64,000 nt of DNA, from the NCBI RefSeq assembly GCF_900103915.1, contig NZ_FNIG01000008.1:1-64000 (forward strand). Direction: 5' to 3'. Below, one piece after another: positions 43,011 to 52,912 of this stretch; the first letter of the stretch is position 1; each line of letters starts with the position of its first letter. Below the pieces are notes generated by a model. The model was not told the origin of the DNA. It did not search any database and worked only from the letters and a program-made list of their open reading frames with translations. This stretch comes from Tenuibacillus multivorans (lineage in GTDB: Bacteria > Bacillota > Bacilli > Bacillales > Alkalibacillaceae). Both the position numbers and the translations under genes were made by a program.

Positions 43011-45107
43011 CTATCCACTCCGCTTCCTTTCAAATAAAACAATCAATCCAGGCAGTAAAACGCCTCGAATCAAGAATGTATCCAGTAATATACCGATCGC
43101 AACAATGAATCCGAAAACAAACAATAATTGTACGGGCTGTGTCATTAAAACAGCGAATGTTGCCGCTAATATGAGACCAGCTGATGTAATGACACCGCCT
43201 GTATTAGCAACCGCTAGTTCAACCGCTTGTTTAACACCATGTTTCTTCCTTTCCTCTTGGAACCTTGACACTAACATAATGTTATAGTCAATCCCTAAGG
43301 CGACGAGGAAGACAAAGGCATATAAGGGGACTCGATTACTAATTGTATCGATATCAAAGAACAGATTTGTTAAAAACTTGCCTAAACCTAATGCGGCTAG
43401 GAAAGATACTATAATCGTTCCCATCATATAAACAGGCATTTTAATGGATCTAGTTAAGACAATTAGCATGATAAATATAAGTATGGTTTCCAATGTGACA
43501 ATGACAACAACATCACGGTTATTCGCATTACGATCGTCAACTTTGGTTGCTGTCTCTCCAGCGAAGTATAATTCTCCCTCAATTTGATTGTTAGCTAATA
43601 CGTCATCCGAATTTTGTATGATGGCTTCTAGTTCATCAATCGTTTCGGTGTCATATGGATTTTCTGAAAAAGCTAGGCTGTAATTAATGACTCGTCCGTC
43701 TTCTGCTACACCGTTCATTCGAACATTATTGACAAGCGGTTGTTGACTGAGCTGCTCTCGTAAATCTTCTACCTGTTCGTCGTTTAAAGCCTCTTCCCCT
43801 TCTAACAGTACCGTCGTTGGAGCCAAATCACCGGGGTCAAATTTTTCTTCTAATATTTGATAACCTGCTCGTGACGGCATATCTTCTGGGAATGAGTTTA
43901 GCGTGTTAAACTCATATTTTAAATTGAACAGGTTTAAAGCTGAAGCAATTAAGAAAATACCGACTAACGCAACTGAAATGACGGGTTTACCTGAAACAAG
44001 ACGCCCAACCTTAAGCCAAAATGAGTTATTTTTGACCAGTTCATCACCCACTCGTGGGATTTTCGGCCAAAAAGATTTCCGACCAAACAGTGTAAACAGT
44101 GCTGGAACTAATGTAACCGATGCAAGCATAATTACGGCCATTGTCGTTGCAAAGCTTGGAGCAAAGTTCTGATAATCTCCTAATTGTGCAAAGAATAGTA
44201 CTAACATTGCAGCTAGAACCGTTCCACCTGAGAAAAAAACAGGCATTCCAGTCCGTCCCATCGCAAGCTTCATCGCTTCATATTTATTTTCCTGTACTTT
44301 TAATTCCTCACGAAAACGTGACAACACAAATAACGAATAATCAATAACGGCTGCAAACAATAGAATCGACATGATAGATAATGTCTGATTACTCATTGCC
44401 AGTCCGGCTTTACCCATTAGCCCAAGTATTTGCATAGTGGCTTCATAGACAAAAGCTGCCGCTAATAATGGAATAAACGCAAGCAATGGTGAGCGATAAA
44501 TAATGACTAAAAGAATTAAAATAATACCTATTGTTGAAAAAATTAAGACCAAATCAGCTTGTGAGAATAAGTCAAGTGAATCCGTCGCAATTCCTGCAGG
44601 TCCTGTCACGTAAAAACTTAGGTCAGTCGACGCTTCAACAATTCCATTGATTTGTTCATTCGACTCACTCATTTCATCAGTTTCTAATGAGGTTTCATAT
44701 GTCATCGGAACCATGGCCGTCGTTCCGTCTTTAGAAAGAAAGCTAGACATCGCTTGTGGCGGCAAATCTGACAGTGGAACCATACTTTTCACACCATGAA
44801 TGGTTTCATTTTGTATTTGATCAACGACGCCGGCCAATTCATCGACATTAATTTCACCCTGTTGATTTTGAAAAACTAACAATGCTAAAGTTCCATCGTC
44901 TTCAGCAAAATATTCATCGACTTTTTCATTGGCTATTACGGACGGTGCATCATCTGGTAATGATGCAATCCGCGATACTTCATAATCCTTTGCATTCGGC
45001 GCAAAGACTGCCAAAAGCATCGTAATCACTAACCATGAAGTTAATGTTATCCACATCCCTTTTTTAGTCGAGACACGATCAGTTATAGCTTGTAGTAATT
45101 TTCTCAT
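43011..45107 (-). CDS. MMPL/RND-type membrane transporter (YdfJ-like)
   Basis: The start is the ATG at 45107 (GGAAAGGA upstream), giving 698 residues. Two homologous halves each have one helix, a large external loop, then five helices; the helix-4 RND-type motif appears as IDYSLFVLSRFREE in the first half and GIDYNIMLVSRFQEE in the second. MMPL proteins export lipids or hydrophobic drugs using the proton gradient. Control is probably by the TetR gene immediately upstream, with palindromes between them. Confidence 0.9.
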   Translation of the reverse strand: MRKLLQAITDRVSTKKGMWITLTSWLVITMLLAVFAPNAKDYEVSRIASLPDDAPSVIANEKVDEYFAEDDGTLALLVFQNQQGEINVDELAGVVDQIQNETIHGVKSMVPLSDLPPQAMSSFLSKDGTTAMVPMTYETSLETDEMSESNEQINGIVEASTDLSFYVTGPAGIATDSLDLFSQADLVLIFSTIGIILILLVIIYRSPLLAFIPLLAAAFVYEATMQILGLMGKAGLAMSNQTLSIMSILLFAAVIDYSLFVLSRFREELKVQENKYEAMKLAMGRTGMPVFFSGGTVLAAMLVLFFAQLGDYQNFAPSFATTMAVIMLASVTLVPALFTLFGRKSFWPKIPRVGDELVKNNSFWLKVGRLVSGKPVISVALVGIFLIASALNLFNLKYEFNTLNSFPEDMPSRAGYQILEEKFDPGDLAPTTVLLEGEEALNDEQVEDLREQLSQQPLVNNVRMNGVAEDGRVINYSLAFSENPYDTETIDELEAIIQNSDDVLANNQIEGELYFAGETATKVDDRNANNRDVVVIVTLETILIFIMLIVLTRSIKMPVYMMGTIIVSFLAALGLGKFLTNLFFDIDTISNRVPLYAFVFLVALGIDYNIMLVSRFQEERKKHGVKQAVELAVANTGGVITSAGLILAATFAVLMTQPVQLLFVFGFIVAIGILLDTFLIRGVLLPGLIVLFERKRSG

Positions 45108-45140
45108 CTCAGAATCCTTTCCATTTACATTGAGCCAAAA

Positions 45141-45188
45141 TGACACTGGTGTTACTTTTAATCAAAAAATAAATGACACTCTTGTCAT
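45141..45188. promoter_or_regulatory. Candidate TetR operators upstream of the MMPL gene
   Basis: A perfect palindrome ATGACA-CTCT-TGTCAT (45173-45188) and a near-palindrome TGACACTGGTGTTA (45141-45154) lie between the MMPL start and the TetR stop. Both share TGACAC-type arms. Confidence 0.65.
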
Positions 45189-45217
45189 TTTCATTTTCCA
45201 TCAACGAAACAAGTGTG

Positions 45218-45796
45218 TCAATTTACTTTAATGAACATTCCATGTCGGATAATTTCCTTAATGGATTTTACCCATTCTTTATGCGGAACTCCATAGTGAT
45301 TAGGAATTGTAATCGCTTGAAAAATAAACCCTAAAACCAATGAGTCTGGTAAATGCTCTTTTATCTTTTGCTCATCTTTACCTAATTGGATAAAACTTTG
45401 CAATGAGTTATACAGTTCAAGATGAAGATGATCCAATCGCTCCTTATGTTCTTTTGCTTTTGAACTCGTATTGTCTGGAACCTGCTGACCAATTTCAATT
45501 AGCTGTTGGATTTCGACATTGTCAAACATCAGTTCAAGTAAAAACTCAAGTTGGGTTTCAAAGCTATGAAAACGTTGAATGTCCGTCAAATCCTCTAAAA
45601 ATATATTCATTTCATATATCATATATTCCATAATCAGTTCTTCTTTGTTTTCAAAGTATTTATAAATCGTCCCGCGTGACACATCTAATTGGCTTGCTAG
45701 TATGCTGAACGTAAAGCCTTCATAACCACGTTCTAACAGTAATTCTTTAGTTGACTGATATAGTTCTTCTATTGAAAATTTACGCTGACGAGCCAT
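45218..45796 (-). CDS. TetR-family transcriptional repressor
   Basis: The 192-residue regulator has a TetR helix-turn-helix (LYQSTKELLLERGYEGFTFSILASQ, then LDVSRGTIYKYFENKEELI) in residues 10-55 and an alpha-helical ligand domain. It lies upstream of the MMPL transporter gene, same strand, with palindromes in the gap, and probably represses it. The ribosome site is GAGGTGATC next to the start. Confidence 0.93.
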   Translation of the reverse strand: MARQRKFSIEELYQSTKELLLERGYEGFTFSILASQLDVSRGTIYKYFENKEELIMEYMIYEMNIFLEDLTDIQRFHSFETQLEFLLELMFDNVEIQQLIEIGQQVPDNTSSKAKEHKERLDHLHLELYNSLQSFIQLGKDEQKIKEHLPDSLVLGFIFQAITIPNHYGVPHKEWVKSIKEIIRHGMFIKVN

Positions 45797-45827
45797 GTGA
45801 TCACCTCATCCACATTATAGCAAACTA

Positions 45828-46673
45828 TTATTCTTGGCGACTTAACCAATCCTTGGCTTTATCGTAAAAACCCTCATCCTTCCAGGACATAATCGCTTTT
45901 CGTTCACCTGATTTAATAACTTGATCTTGAAAAAATAGGTCAGCCAAATAATACCCTAGTCTGCTGTAACCAAATTGTTTTCCACCGTTAATGGAAAACC
46001 ACTCTCGAAACATGTCCTTAGATGTTTGGTTAAAAAAGTCTTCCCGAAATGCATCTTTTATTCGATTTTTATGTGTTTCGGCAAACGCTAACCATTTCGA
46101 CCCTTCATCATCGTAAGAAAAATAAATAGATGGATTTAAATTCGGAATAATACACCTTGATAAGTACGTTGCTGTCCCTTCTTGACTTAACCATGTTAAA
46201 GGACTATCCCAACGTACCTCAGACCAATTTATACCCGCTTCATTAGACAATATATTCTGTGCAGCATGACCAAATTCATGCGCTACGATCACTTTCAAAT
46301 GATTCACATTCGGAGATAGCCGCTCTAAGGCAAATGTTATATTTGGGACATATTGTCGATGTGTATAGGCATTGGAACCATATCCTCCGACAATTAAATT
46401 AATATCAATCGGAAATGATACACCATACAACCCTTCGTATCGATATCCCACTTCAGCTATAATCGGTTTGATATTTTGATGTACCTGCTTAATTTGATCA
46501 AATGAGTCTGGATATCTTTGAATGGACTGTCCAAGCCTATCATCTGTATTTTGACAATGATAAGCAAAATATTCATCAAAAATATCCGGATATTGACGAT
46601 AATACGTTTTGAGAAACTCAATATTCGGTTTATAATTTTCCATAAAAAATGGTACCGTATCGACAATCTTCAA
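45828..46673 (-). CDS. Predicted zinc-dependent metallopeptidase (DUF2268-like)
   Basis: The 281-residue protein has a gluzincin-type motif VAHEFGHAAQN near residue 132 and a downstream Glu in WLSQEGTATYLS about 37 residues later, consistent with HEXXH plus Glu zinc ligands. The other parts (NIKPIIAEVGYRYEGLYG, YSRLGYYLADLFFQ) resemble DUF2268-type predicted zinc-dependent proteases. No signal peptide is seen; the substrate is unknown. Confidence 0.8.
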   Translation of the reverse strand: MKIVDTVPFFMENYKPNIEFLKTYYRQYPDIFDEYFAYHCQNTDDRLGQSIQRYPDSFDQIKQVHQNIKPIIAEVGYRYEGLYGVSFPIDINLIVGGYGSNAYTHRQYVPNITFALERLSPNVNHLKVIVAHEFGHAAQNILSNEAGINWSEVRWDSPLTWLSQEGTATYLSRCIIPNLNPSIYFSYDDEGSKWLAFAETHKNRIKDAFREDFFNQTSKDMFREWFSINGGKQFGYSRLGYYLADLFFQDQVIKSGERKAIMSWKDEGFYDKAKDWLSRQE

Positions 46674-46781
46674 TTATATCACTCCCCCATTCAATATATC
46701 GCTAACGCTATGAATTTTCAATTTAACAGAAACTTAAAATTCATACACTTTACATTACTTAAAGAATCATGTAAATTAACA

Positions 46782-46825
46782 ATATACGAACATTAAGTTA
46801 ATGTTATCAAAAAGTATTCGCTTTT
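46782..46825 (+). promoter_or_regulatory. Candidate PurBox pair upstream of guaC
   Basis: An ATACGAAC half-site (CGAA at 46787) and an inverted ATTCG half-site (46816-46820) stand about 24 bp apart, close to the arrangement of PurR-bound PurBoxes. In B. subtilis, guaC belongs to the PurR regulon. The match is partial. Confidence 0.4.
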
Positions 46826-46838
46826 AGGGGAGATAAAT

Positions 46839-47822
46839 GTGGAAAACGTATTTGATTACGAGGATATTCAGCTAATTCCCGCAAAATGTGTAGTTAAAAG
46901 TCGGTCGGAATGTGATACATCTGTTGAATTTGGAGGTCGTACATTCAAACTACCAGTCGTACCGGCAAATATGCAGACAATTATCGATGAAAAGATCGCA
47001 ACCTATCTATCTGAAAATGGCTATTTTTATATCATGCACCGTTTCAAACCTGAAAGACGTCTTAATTTTATTAAAAATATGAAACAAAAACATTTAATCG
47101 CATCGATAAGTGTAGGTGTTAAAGACGAGGAATACCAATTTATCGAACAACTCGAGGAGGAAAACCTTTCACCTGAATATATTACGATTGATATCGCACA
47201 CGGACACTCCGATGCAGTTATTCAAATGATCAAGCATATTAAGAAACACTTACCTTCTAGCTTTGTTATTGCAGGAAATGTCGGAACACCAGAAGCCGTC
47301 AGGGAGCTAGAAAACGCTGGAGCTGACGCCACAAAAGTCGGAATTGGCCCAGGGAAAGTTTGTATTACAAAGATTAAAACAGGATTTGGAACAGGTGGCT
47401 GGCAATTAGCCGCGATTCGCCTGTGCGCAAAAGCTGCGACGAAACCTATAATCGCTGACGGTGGTATACGGACACATGGAGATATCGCCAAATCCATTCG
47501 TTTTGGTGCATCTATGGTCATGATTGGTTCACTTTTTGCGGGACATGAGGAATCACCAGGCGAAACTGTTGAGCAAGATGGTAAACTTTTCAAAGAATAT
47601 TTTGGCTCGGCATCTGAATATCAAAAAGGCGAGAAGAAAAACGTTGAAGGCAAGAAAATGTATGTTGAACATAAAGGCTCTTTACAGGATACCTTAACTG
47701 AAATGGAACAAGATTTGCAATCGGCTATTTCATATGCTGGCGGCTCACAATTATCTGCTATTCGACACGTAGACTATGTCATTGTTAAAAATTCAATTTT
47801 TAATGGGGATAAAATTTATTAA
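46839..47822 (+). CDS. guaC: GMP reductase
   Basis: The start is GTG at 46839 (ribosome site AGGGGAG). The 327-residue protein is the IMPDH-like GuaC type: [15 protein letters not shown] start, [11 protein letters not shown], the catalytic Cys175 in [18 protein letters not shown], and [20 protein letters not shown]. It deaminates GMP to IMP with NADPH, returning guanine nucleotides to the adenine branch. The size and the short loop distinguish it from IMP dehydrogenase, which has CBS domains. Confidence 0.96.
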   Translation: MENVFDYEDIQLIPAKCVVKSRSECDTSVEFGGRTFKLPVVPANMQTIIDEKIATYLSENGYFYIMHRFKPERRLNFIKNMKQKHLIASISVGVKDEEYQFIEQLEEENLSPEYITIDIAHGHSDAVIQMIKHIKKHLPSSFVIAGNVGTPEAVRELENAGADATKVGIGPGKVCITKIKTGFGTGGWQLAAIRLCAKAATKPIIADGGIRTHGDIAKSIRFGASMVMIGSLFAGHEESPGETVEQDGKLFKEYFGSASEYQKGEKKNVEGKKMYVEHKGSLQDTLTEMEQDLQSAISYAGGSQLSAIRHVDYVIVKNSIFNGDKIY

Positions 47823-48507
47823 AGTTTCAGCTAACGGGTTCCGTTTTGAAGTGCAAACAAGTCGAAACGGAACCAATTTCACACGTGAATTCACGTGTTT
47901 TCTTTTCTTACACTTATGAAGGATTATGGACAAAAAATCAGGTTAAATCACAATGCTATTCACATATATGGAAATAATTATTGAGGCTTGTGAATTTTTT
48001 GTAATTTCGCATGTGTTTTTGGAAATTTATGGGGATATTATTGCAAAGAAGTGTACTTGTAGGATTATTGAGGAAAGATGTAAATAAAAGTTACAAGAAT
48101 AGCGGAACCAGGATCCAACTCATTATTGAAATGAATCCTCATTCCGCTAAATGTAAGAAAAGCGGTCCAAAAAGGGATGAAGTGGATCCTGGTTCCGTTA
48201 AATGACCAAAACACCTAAAAATGAGGATGAAAAGATCAAATAGCGGAATCAGGATTACATATCGTGCTCGAAATAGGCAATTTATCGAAAATAGCGGAAC
48301 GACGATCCCAACAAATATATATGTTCAACGATATTGCACCTTGTTCCGCTAAATAGGCAATTTATTATCGTCCTGCTTTAGTGGAAGAAGGCAATAAGCT
48401 TGATAATCCAAGCCCCTTTTCGTGTGAAATTGTATTGTGATTTCTTTGTGCCCTATGAGTTTTTCAGTTTTGCACCTCATAATGGAACCGGTCAAGTTTC
48501 AGCACCC
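47823..48507. repeat. Inverted-repeat-rich spacer, TAGCGGAA element family
   Basis: This 685-bp gap holds no convincing gene. After the guaC terminator it contains repeated imperfect palindromes built on TAGCGGAAC and its complement GTTCCGCTA: 48100/48149, 48160/48200, 48241 and 48292/48351. Arm interiors also match (CAGGATCC with GGATCCTGG). The arms are 8-20 nt and the interiors differ, so several long hairpins are possible. Confidence 0.8.
47881..47906 (+). terminator. Terminator of guaC
   Basis: ACACGTGAATTCACGTGT is a perfect 18-nt palindrome followed by TTTTCTTTT. A second stem, GGTTCCGTTT/AAACGGAACC (47837-47874), lies just before it. Confidence 0.8.
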
Positions 48508-50040
48508 TTACTTTTTCTTTTTAAATTCTTTGTCTTTATAATTTATCTTCCCAATTCCTAATTGCCTTCCCTCTTTATAGATGGCTTTAATAAAGCTAAA
48601 GGCCATTAGTAACATGATGATTGAGAATGGTAAAGCTGCAATGATCATCGTGTTTTGTAAAGCTTGAAGTCCACCTGTATATAATAAAGCAATCGCTGTA
48701 GCTGACAGTAGTGCACCCCATGTTAGCTTAATTCTTTGACCTGGTTCGTGTGATCCACCCGTTGTCATCATACCTAATACAAAGGTTCCAGAGTCAGCAG
48801 AGGTTATAAAGAATGTCCCAATCAAAGTAATCGCCACAATCGAAGCAATCATACCTAATGGAAAATTAGAAAAGACACCAAATAAGGCTTCTTCTGTCGC
48901 GAGATCAGAAATGATATCAATCCCATTATGTTCAAGGTTAATCGCTGTTCCACCAAACGTAGCAAACCATAGGAAACCAACTATTGAAGGAATGATCAAT
49001 ACCGTAAAGACGAATTCCCTAATACTACGTCCTTTTGATACCCTCGCAATAAAAATACCGACAAACGGAGACCATGCAATCCACCATGCCCAATAAAATA
49101 TGGTCCAATTATTAATCCATTCACGTGATTCTGGATCTAAAGGGGCTATTCTGAAACTCATGAAAGGAAGATGCTGCACGTAGGCCCCAATTGAATTAGT
49201 AAATAAATTTAAAATATATAAGGTTGGTCCAACGGCAAACATTACGACAAACAATAAAGCAGCGAGAATCATATTAGCATTACTTAATATTTTGATCCCT
49301 TTACCTAATCCTGTCCATGCTGAGATCATAAATAAAACTGTAACAATAACAATAATAATTAATTGCATAAGAAAGCCTAAAGGCAAATCAAACAAAAAGG
49401 ACAAACCACCGTTTATTTGAACGGCCCCAAAGCCTAAAGTGGTCGCAACACCTATTACCGTTGCGATAACGGCAAGAACATCAATCACTTTCCCAAATGT
49501 GCCATCCATACTTTTACCGAATACTGGATGTAGTGTAGCACTTATCAAACCTCTTCTTCCATGTCTAAAATTAAAATAAGCTAAAACTAAAGCAACGATC
49601 CCGTATATCGCCCAAGCATGAATCCCCCAATGGAAAAAGGTAAAGCGCATAGCGTCTTTTATAGCTTGATCAGTGCCTGTTTCACCAGTAGGCGAACTCG
49701 TGGCATAGTGACTGATTGGTTCAGCAGCCCCCCAGAACACTAAACCAATCCCCATACCAGCACTAAACAACATGGCAACCCAAGTAGGTCTTGAGAACTC
49801 TGGTTTTTCTCCTGGTTCACTGAGCTTAATCCTTCCAAGTGGCGTTATTAAAAAAACTAAACAAACTAACACAAAAATAGTAACGATAATTAAGTAATAC
49901 CACCCAAATGTCGTTGAAATAAATCCTTGTATGTTTGTTGTAGCTTCTTCCAACCCATCTGGCCACAAAACACCTATTAACACGAGCACTAACATAACAC
50001 TTGCAGATATTTTAAACACAGCTGTTGCTTTTTTGAACAT
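48508..50040 (-). CDS. BCCT-family betaine/choline transporter (OpuD-like)
   Basis: The 510-residue protein has 12 membrane helices and BCCT signatures: GMGIGLVFWGAAEPISHY near 95, the helix-8 region WTIFYWAWWIAWSPFVGIFI, and RVSKGRSIREF. It imports glycine betaine, choline or a related compatible solute with Na+ and fits a salt-tolerant lifestyle. The long charged C-terminal tail (KKKK) resembles osmosensing tails. It is a single-gene unit with its own promoter region. Confidence 0.93.
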   Translation of the reverse strand: MFKKATAVFKISASVMLVLVLIGVLWPDGLEEATTNIQGFISTTFGWYYLIIVTIFVLVCLVFLITPLGRIKLSEPGEKPEFSRPTWVAMLFSAGMGIGLVFWGAAEPISHYATSSPTGETGTDQAIKDAMRFTFFHWGIHAWAIYGIVALVLAYFNFRHGRRGLISATLHPVFGKSMDGTFGKVIDVLAVIATVIGVATTLGFGAVQINGGLSFLFDLPLGFLMQLIIIVIVTVLFMISAWTGLGKGIKILSNANMILAALLFVVMFAVGPTLYILNLFTNSIGAYVQHLPFMSFRIAPLDPESREWINNWTIFYWAWWIAWSPFVGIFIARVSKGRSIREFVFTVLIIPSIVGFLWFATFGGTAINLEHNGIDIISDLATEEALFGVFSNFPLGMIASIVAITLIGTFFITSADSGTFVLGMMTTGGSHEPGQRIKLTWGALLSATAIALLYTGGLQALQNTMIIAALPFSIIMLLMAFSFIKAIYKEGRQLGIGKINYKDKEFKKKK

Positions 50041-50157
50041 GACAAAAAGACTCCTTTCTGCTGTATAGCGGGCTCAATTATTTACGGCCAGTAAGCGGGA
50101 AAAGTTTTCTATGTCTTTATTATCTTAAGCATTGATACTTTTATTCATAATAAAAAC

Positions 50158-50177
50158 TCTCGCCCGAAAGCGAGAGC
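50158..50177 (-). terminator. Terminator of the ABC-2 exporter operon
   Basis: On the minus strand CTCTCGC pairs with GCGAGAG around TTTCGG, followed by TTTTTATT. Confidence 0.88.
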
Positions 50178-50203
50178 TGTATATATTATTCTGTTGAAAA
50201 AAA

Positions 50204-50911
50204 TTAAGCATCCAAAGTACTTTTATTGTAAACTATGACGGTTACGATAATTGAAATCAGGGTCCATGCTAATATTGTACCTAGGTAAGGTAACGATTCG
50301 GCAAAACTAGCTCCTTCTGTTATTTGGCTAGCAAGCATTTCTAACTGAACATTTGGTAGATAATCAAAAATCATTACTAGTTTATTCCCTTGAAATAACT
50401 CTTGAAACATTCTTCCCATTCCAAAGACAAATATGATGGGAACCGAAACCACTGAAGCCTCCATCAATGACTTCGTCATTAATCCAACCAAGGTACCAAG
50501 TGAAATGAAGAAAATCAAAGCAATTATCATACTTAGTAACATAATTGGATCGGTTACGACATAGTTGGTAATTGACAGACACACAATCATTGTTACAACG
50601 GTCAGAACAGCGCTTAGTAAGCTTTTTCCTGTTAAAATCTCAGACGAAGTTGCTGGAGACATCATTAAACCTCTTAAAGTGTTCTTCTCTTTTTCTTCTG
50701 CTATAACAGCACTTTGGACAAAAGCACCTACGGCAGTAAAGGCTATATTTATAATTAAAAATTGAACTTCTAATGGGACATCTCCCTGACGCCCGTAAAG
50801 AAAGGCAAATAAAAATGGTATGAGCACAGTCGATAGCACAAATATATTTTTACTAATATCCTTCAGATCTTTTTGAAAGATAGCATTGATGCGTTTGACG
50901 GATAAATTCAT
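50204..50911 (-). CDS. ABC-2 type permease
   Basis: The 235-residue protein has six membrane helices with the ABC-2 pattern: FQKDLKDISKNIFVLSTVLIP at the start, AEEKEKNTLRGLMMSPATSSEILTGK (the coupling region) and SLGTLVGLMTKSLMEAS. It overlaps the ATPase gene by 4 bp (ATGA) and forms the membrane part of an exporter. The substrate is unknown; such half-size exporters move drugs, antibiotics or envelope components. Confidence 0.88.
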   Translation of the reverse strand: MNLSVKRINAIFQKDLKDISKNIFVLSTVLIPFLFAFLYGRQGDVPLEVQFLIINIAFTAVGAFVQSAVIAEEKEKNTLRGLMMSPATSSEILTGKSLLSAVLTVVTMIVCLSITNYVVTDPIMLLSMIIALIFFISLGTLVGLMTKSLMEASVVSVPIIFVFGMGRMFQELFQGNKLVMIFDYLPNVQLEMLASQITEGASFAESLPYLGTILAWTLISIIVTVIVYNKSTLDA

Positions 50912-51756
50912 ATTAGTTTCCTCCCCGTTATATCCACAAAGATTTCTCCTAAAGTAGGCTCGTGAGATTGGATACGGACTAATTCACCCGATGACATCCA
51001 CTCATGGACTTTTTGTGCACCTTCTTTATTGTTTTGAACTTCAACTTCATGGCCATTTTTTAACTCCAATCGGATATTTCCATTACTATACTGACGTTGT
51101 AGCTCCTTGGGAGGCCCCATGAGTTGAACCTCGCCATTATTTAAAAAGGCAATACGGTCACAGAGTGTCTCAGCCTCTCGCATATCATGTGTCGTTAAAA
51201 ATATAGTTGTGCCATTTTGATTCAGCTCCCTTAACCCTCGATGAATTTGTTCCGAATTCACCGGGTCAAGTGCAGCAGTTGGTTCATCTAAAAATAAAAG
51301 GTTGGGCTTATGCAAAAATGTTCTCGCCAATACGACACGCTGGCGCATTCCTTTAGATAACTTAGAGATCATCTTCTTCTCTTCTCCGATTAAATTCACC
51401 ATTTCTAAGACTTCTCGGATGCGATCAGTTGTAACCTGATACAATTCACAATACAACTTTAAATTCTCATAAATAGACAGTCTTTCATAAAGACCACTAT
51501 TATCAGACATAACGCCTATTTTCTTAAGATGCTGAGGCGAATTCACCTCTTTAACAGGAACACCAAAAACGGTCGCTGATCCACTCGTAGGTAATAATTG
51601 GCCTGTCAACAATTTAATTGTTGTCGTTTTACCAGCTCCACTCGGGCCTAAAAATCCAAAAATTTCACGTGAGTGAATGGAGAGATCCAATCCGTCTAGT
51701 GCCTCCTCATTGGCAAAAAATTTGGTTAAAGAATCTACTTTTATAATCTCTTCCAT
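50908..51756 (-). CDS. ABC transporter ATP-binding protein
   Basis: The start is the ATG at 51756 with AAGGAGG upstream, giving 282 residues. It has an intact Walker A GPSGAGKTTT, the signature LSKGMRQRV, Walker B LLFLDEPTAALDP and H-loop TTHDM. It is a CcmA-type exporter ATPase with a C-terminal extension (VHEWMSSGELVRIQSHEPTLGEIFVDITG). It pairs with the downstream permease. The upstream gene, 103 bp away, is a degenerate ABC-LytTR regulator. Confidence 0.92.
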   Translation of the reverse strand: MEEIIKVDSLTKFFANEEALDGLDLSIHSREIFGFLGPSGAGKTTTIKLLTGQLLPTSGSATVFGVPVKEVNSPQHLKKIGVMSDNSGLYERLSIYENLKLYCELYQVTTDRIREVLEMVNLIGEEKKMISKLSKGMRQRVVLARTFLHKPNLLFLDEPTAALDPVNSEQIHRGLRELNQNGTTIFLTTHDMREAETLCDRIAFLNNGEVQLMGPPKELQRQYSNGNIRLELKNGHEVEVQNNKEGAQKVHEWMSSGELVRIQSHEPTLGEIFVDITGRKLI

Positions 51757-51858
51757 CTGTTTCTCCCTCCTTGTAACTGCCTTCAGTTTAGGCAATATTA
51801 GGAGGTTCAGCATTAAAATTTAGATGAATGGAGCATATTTAAGGGTGAGTGGAGTTAT

Positions 51859-52881
51859 TTACAACCCCAACATGTCTTTTAATTCTGCCATCTTATTTTT
51901 CGAAAGCGGGATTTTAGATTCTTCACCATCATCAATCATTAAACTAAAACTATTTCTTGTCCAAGTAATTACTTCTCGAACCTTTTGTAAATTAACAATA
52001 TAAGAGCGGTGACATCTATAAAAGCCAAAGGATAATAATTTTGATTCAAGATCATTTAACGTAAACGTACATTGATATCCAGATCCACCGACATAAACGT
52101 AAGAACTGCCTTTAATACTTTCGATATAATCAATTTCAACGGGGTCAAATAAAATAATTTTATCGTTTACTTTCGTCGGTATTTTATTAAATTCAACCAA
52201 TGTGGTGTCTACTTGTTCATCTAACTTTTCTTCGTCATGATTATTTTCTTGACTTTCATTAACCTCGTGTAAACCTCTTTCGTCCATTCGATATACATGA
52301 TTACTAAACGTTAAGGCACTTTCCATGTTACTTGTCAGAACAAGGATGGCATGATCTTCTTTTTGAAGCTGGTTAAGTCCATTTATGATAATCCTTTTCG
52401 ATTCAATATCTACATTTTGATCCGGATCACTTAAGATCATAAGAGGCGCATTATGTATATACAACCGAGCAAATAACAGTCGTTGCCTTTTCGAAAATGT
52501 TAGATGACCGATTTTAACTGACGCTTCCTTAGTTAATTGCACGAAATTTAAAACTTCTTCAACCGTCTTAGTTGAACCGAATAGTTTGATATTAAATTTG
52601 ATATAATCACGAACCGTTAATCGATCATATAGTCCGTCATTCAAAAATAAGAAGCCAACCTTTTCCCAACTTGGCTTCTTTCCTTTAGTCATTAATTGTT
52701 GATCAATCCAAATGTCACCAGATGATAACTCCTCTTTCCCAGTCAATAACTGCATTAGGGTCACTCTGGTATCCGCATTTATATGGATAGTAACGCAATC
52801 ACCCTGTCTAATTTCTAAATCTACATTGGAAAACATTTTTGAATGACCTTGGATTTTCTCTGCTTGTTTAAGCTTTAACAT
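51859..52881 (-). CDS. Degenerate ABC ATPase-LytTR fusion regulator
   Basis: The 340-residue protein has an N-terminal ABC-ATPase-like part (about 1-215). Walker A is replaced by IHINADTRVTLMQ, the signature reads TFSKRQRLLFAR, and Walker B ends SDPDQNVD without the catalytic Glu. The nucleotide site is therefore probably dead. The C-terminal LytTR DNA-binding domain (about 232-340) has DPVEIDYIESIKGSSYVYV and FYRCHRSYIVNL, typical of the family. It lies upstream of a real ABC ATPase and permease and probably controls them. Confidence 0.87.
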   Translation of the reverse strand: MLKLKQAEKIQGHSKMFSNVDLEIRQGDCVTIHINADTRVTLMQLLTGKEELSSGDIWIDQQLMTKGKKPSWEKVGFLFLNDGLYDRLTVRDYIKFNIKLFGSTKTVEEVLNFVQLTKEASVKIGHLTFSKRQRLLFARLYIHNAPLMILSDPDQNVDIESKRIIINGLNQLQKEDHAILVLTSNMESALTFSNHVYRMDERGLHEVNESQENNHDEEKLDEQVDTTLVEFNKIPTKVNDKIILFDPVEIDYIESIKGSSYVYVGGSGYQCTFTLNDLESKLLSFGFYRCHRSYIVNLQKVREVITWTRNSFSLMIDDGEESKIPLSKNKMAELKDMLGL

Positions 52882-52912
52882 AGACGTTTCTTCCTCTTCC
52901 CCTTGTTAAAAA

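Noticed and set aside
48011-48205. 64-codon ORF in the TAGCGGAAC spacer
   Set aside because: It is made of the inverted-repeat elements, has no good ribosome site and no recognisable protein features.
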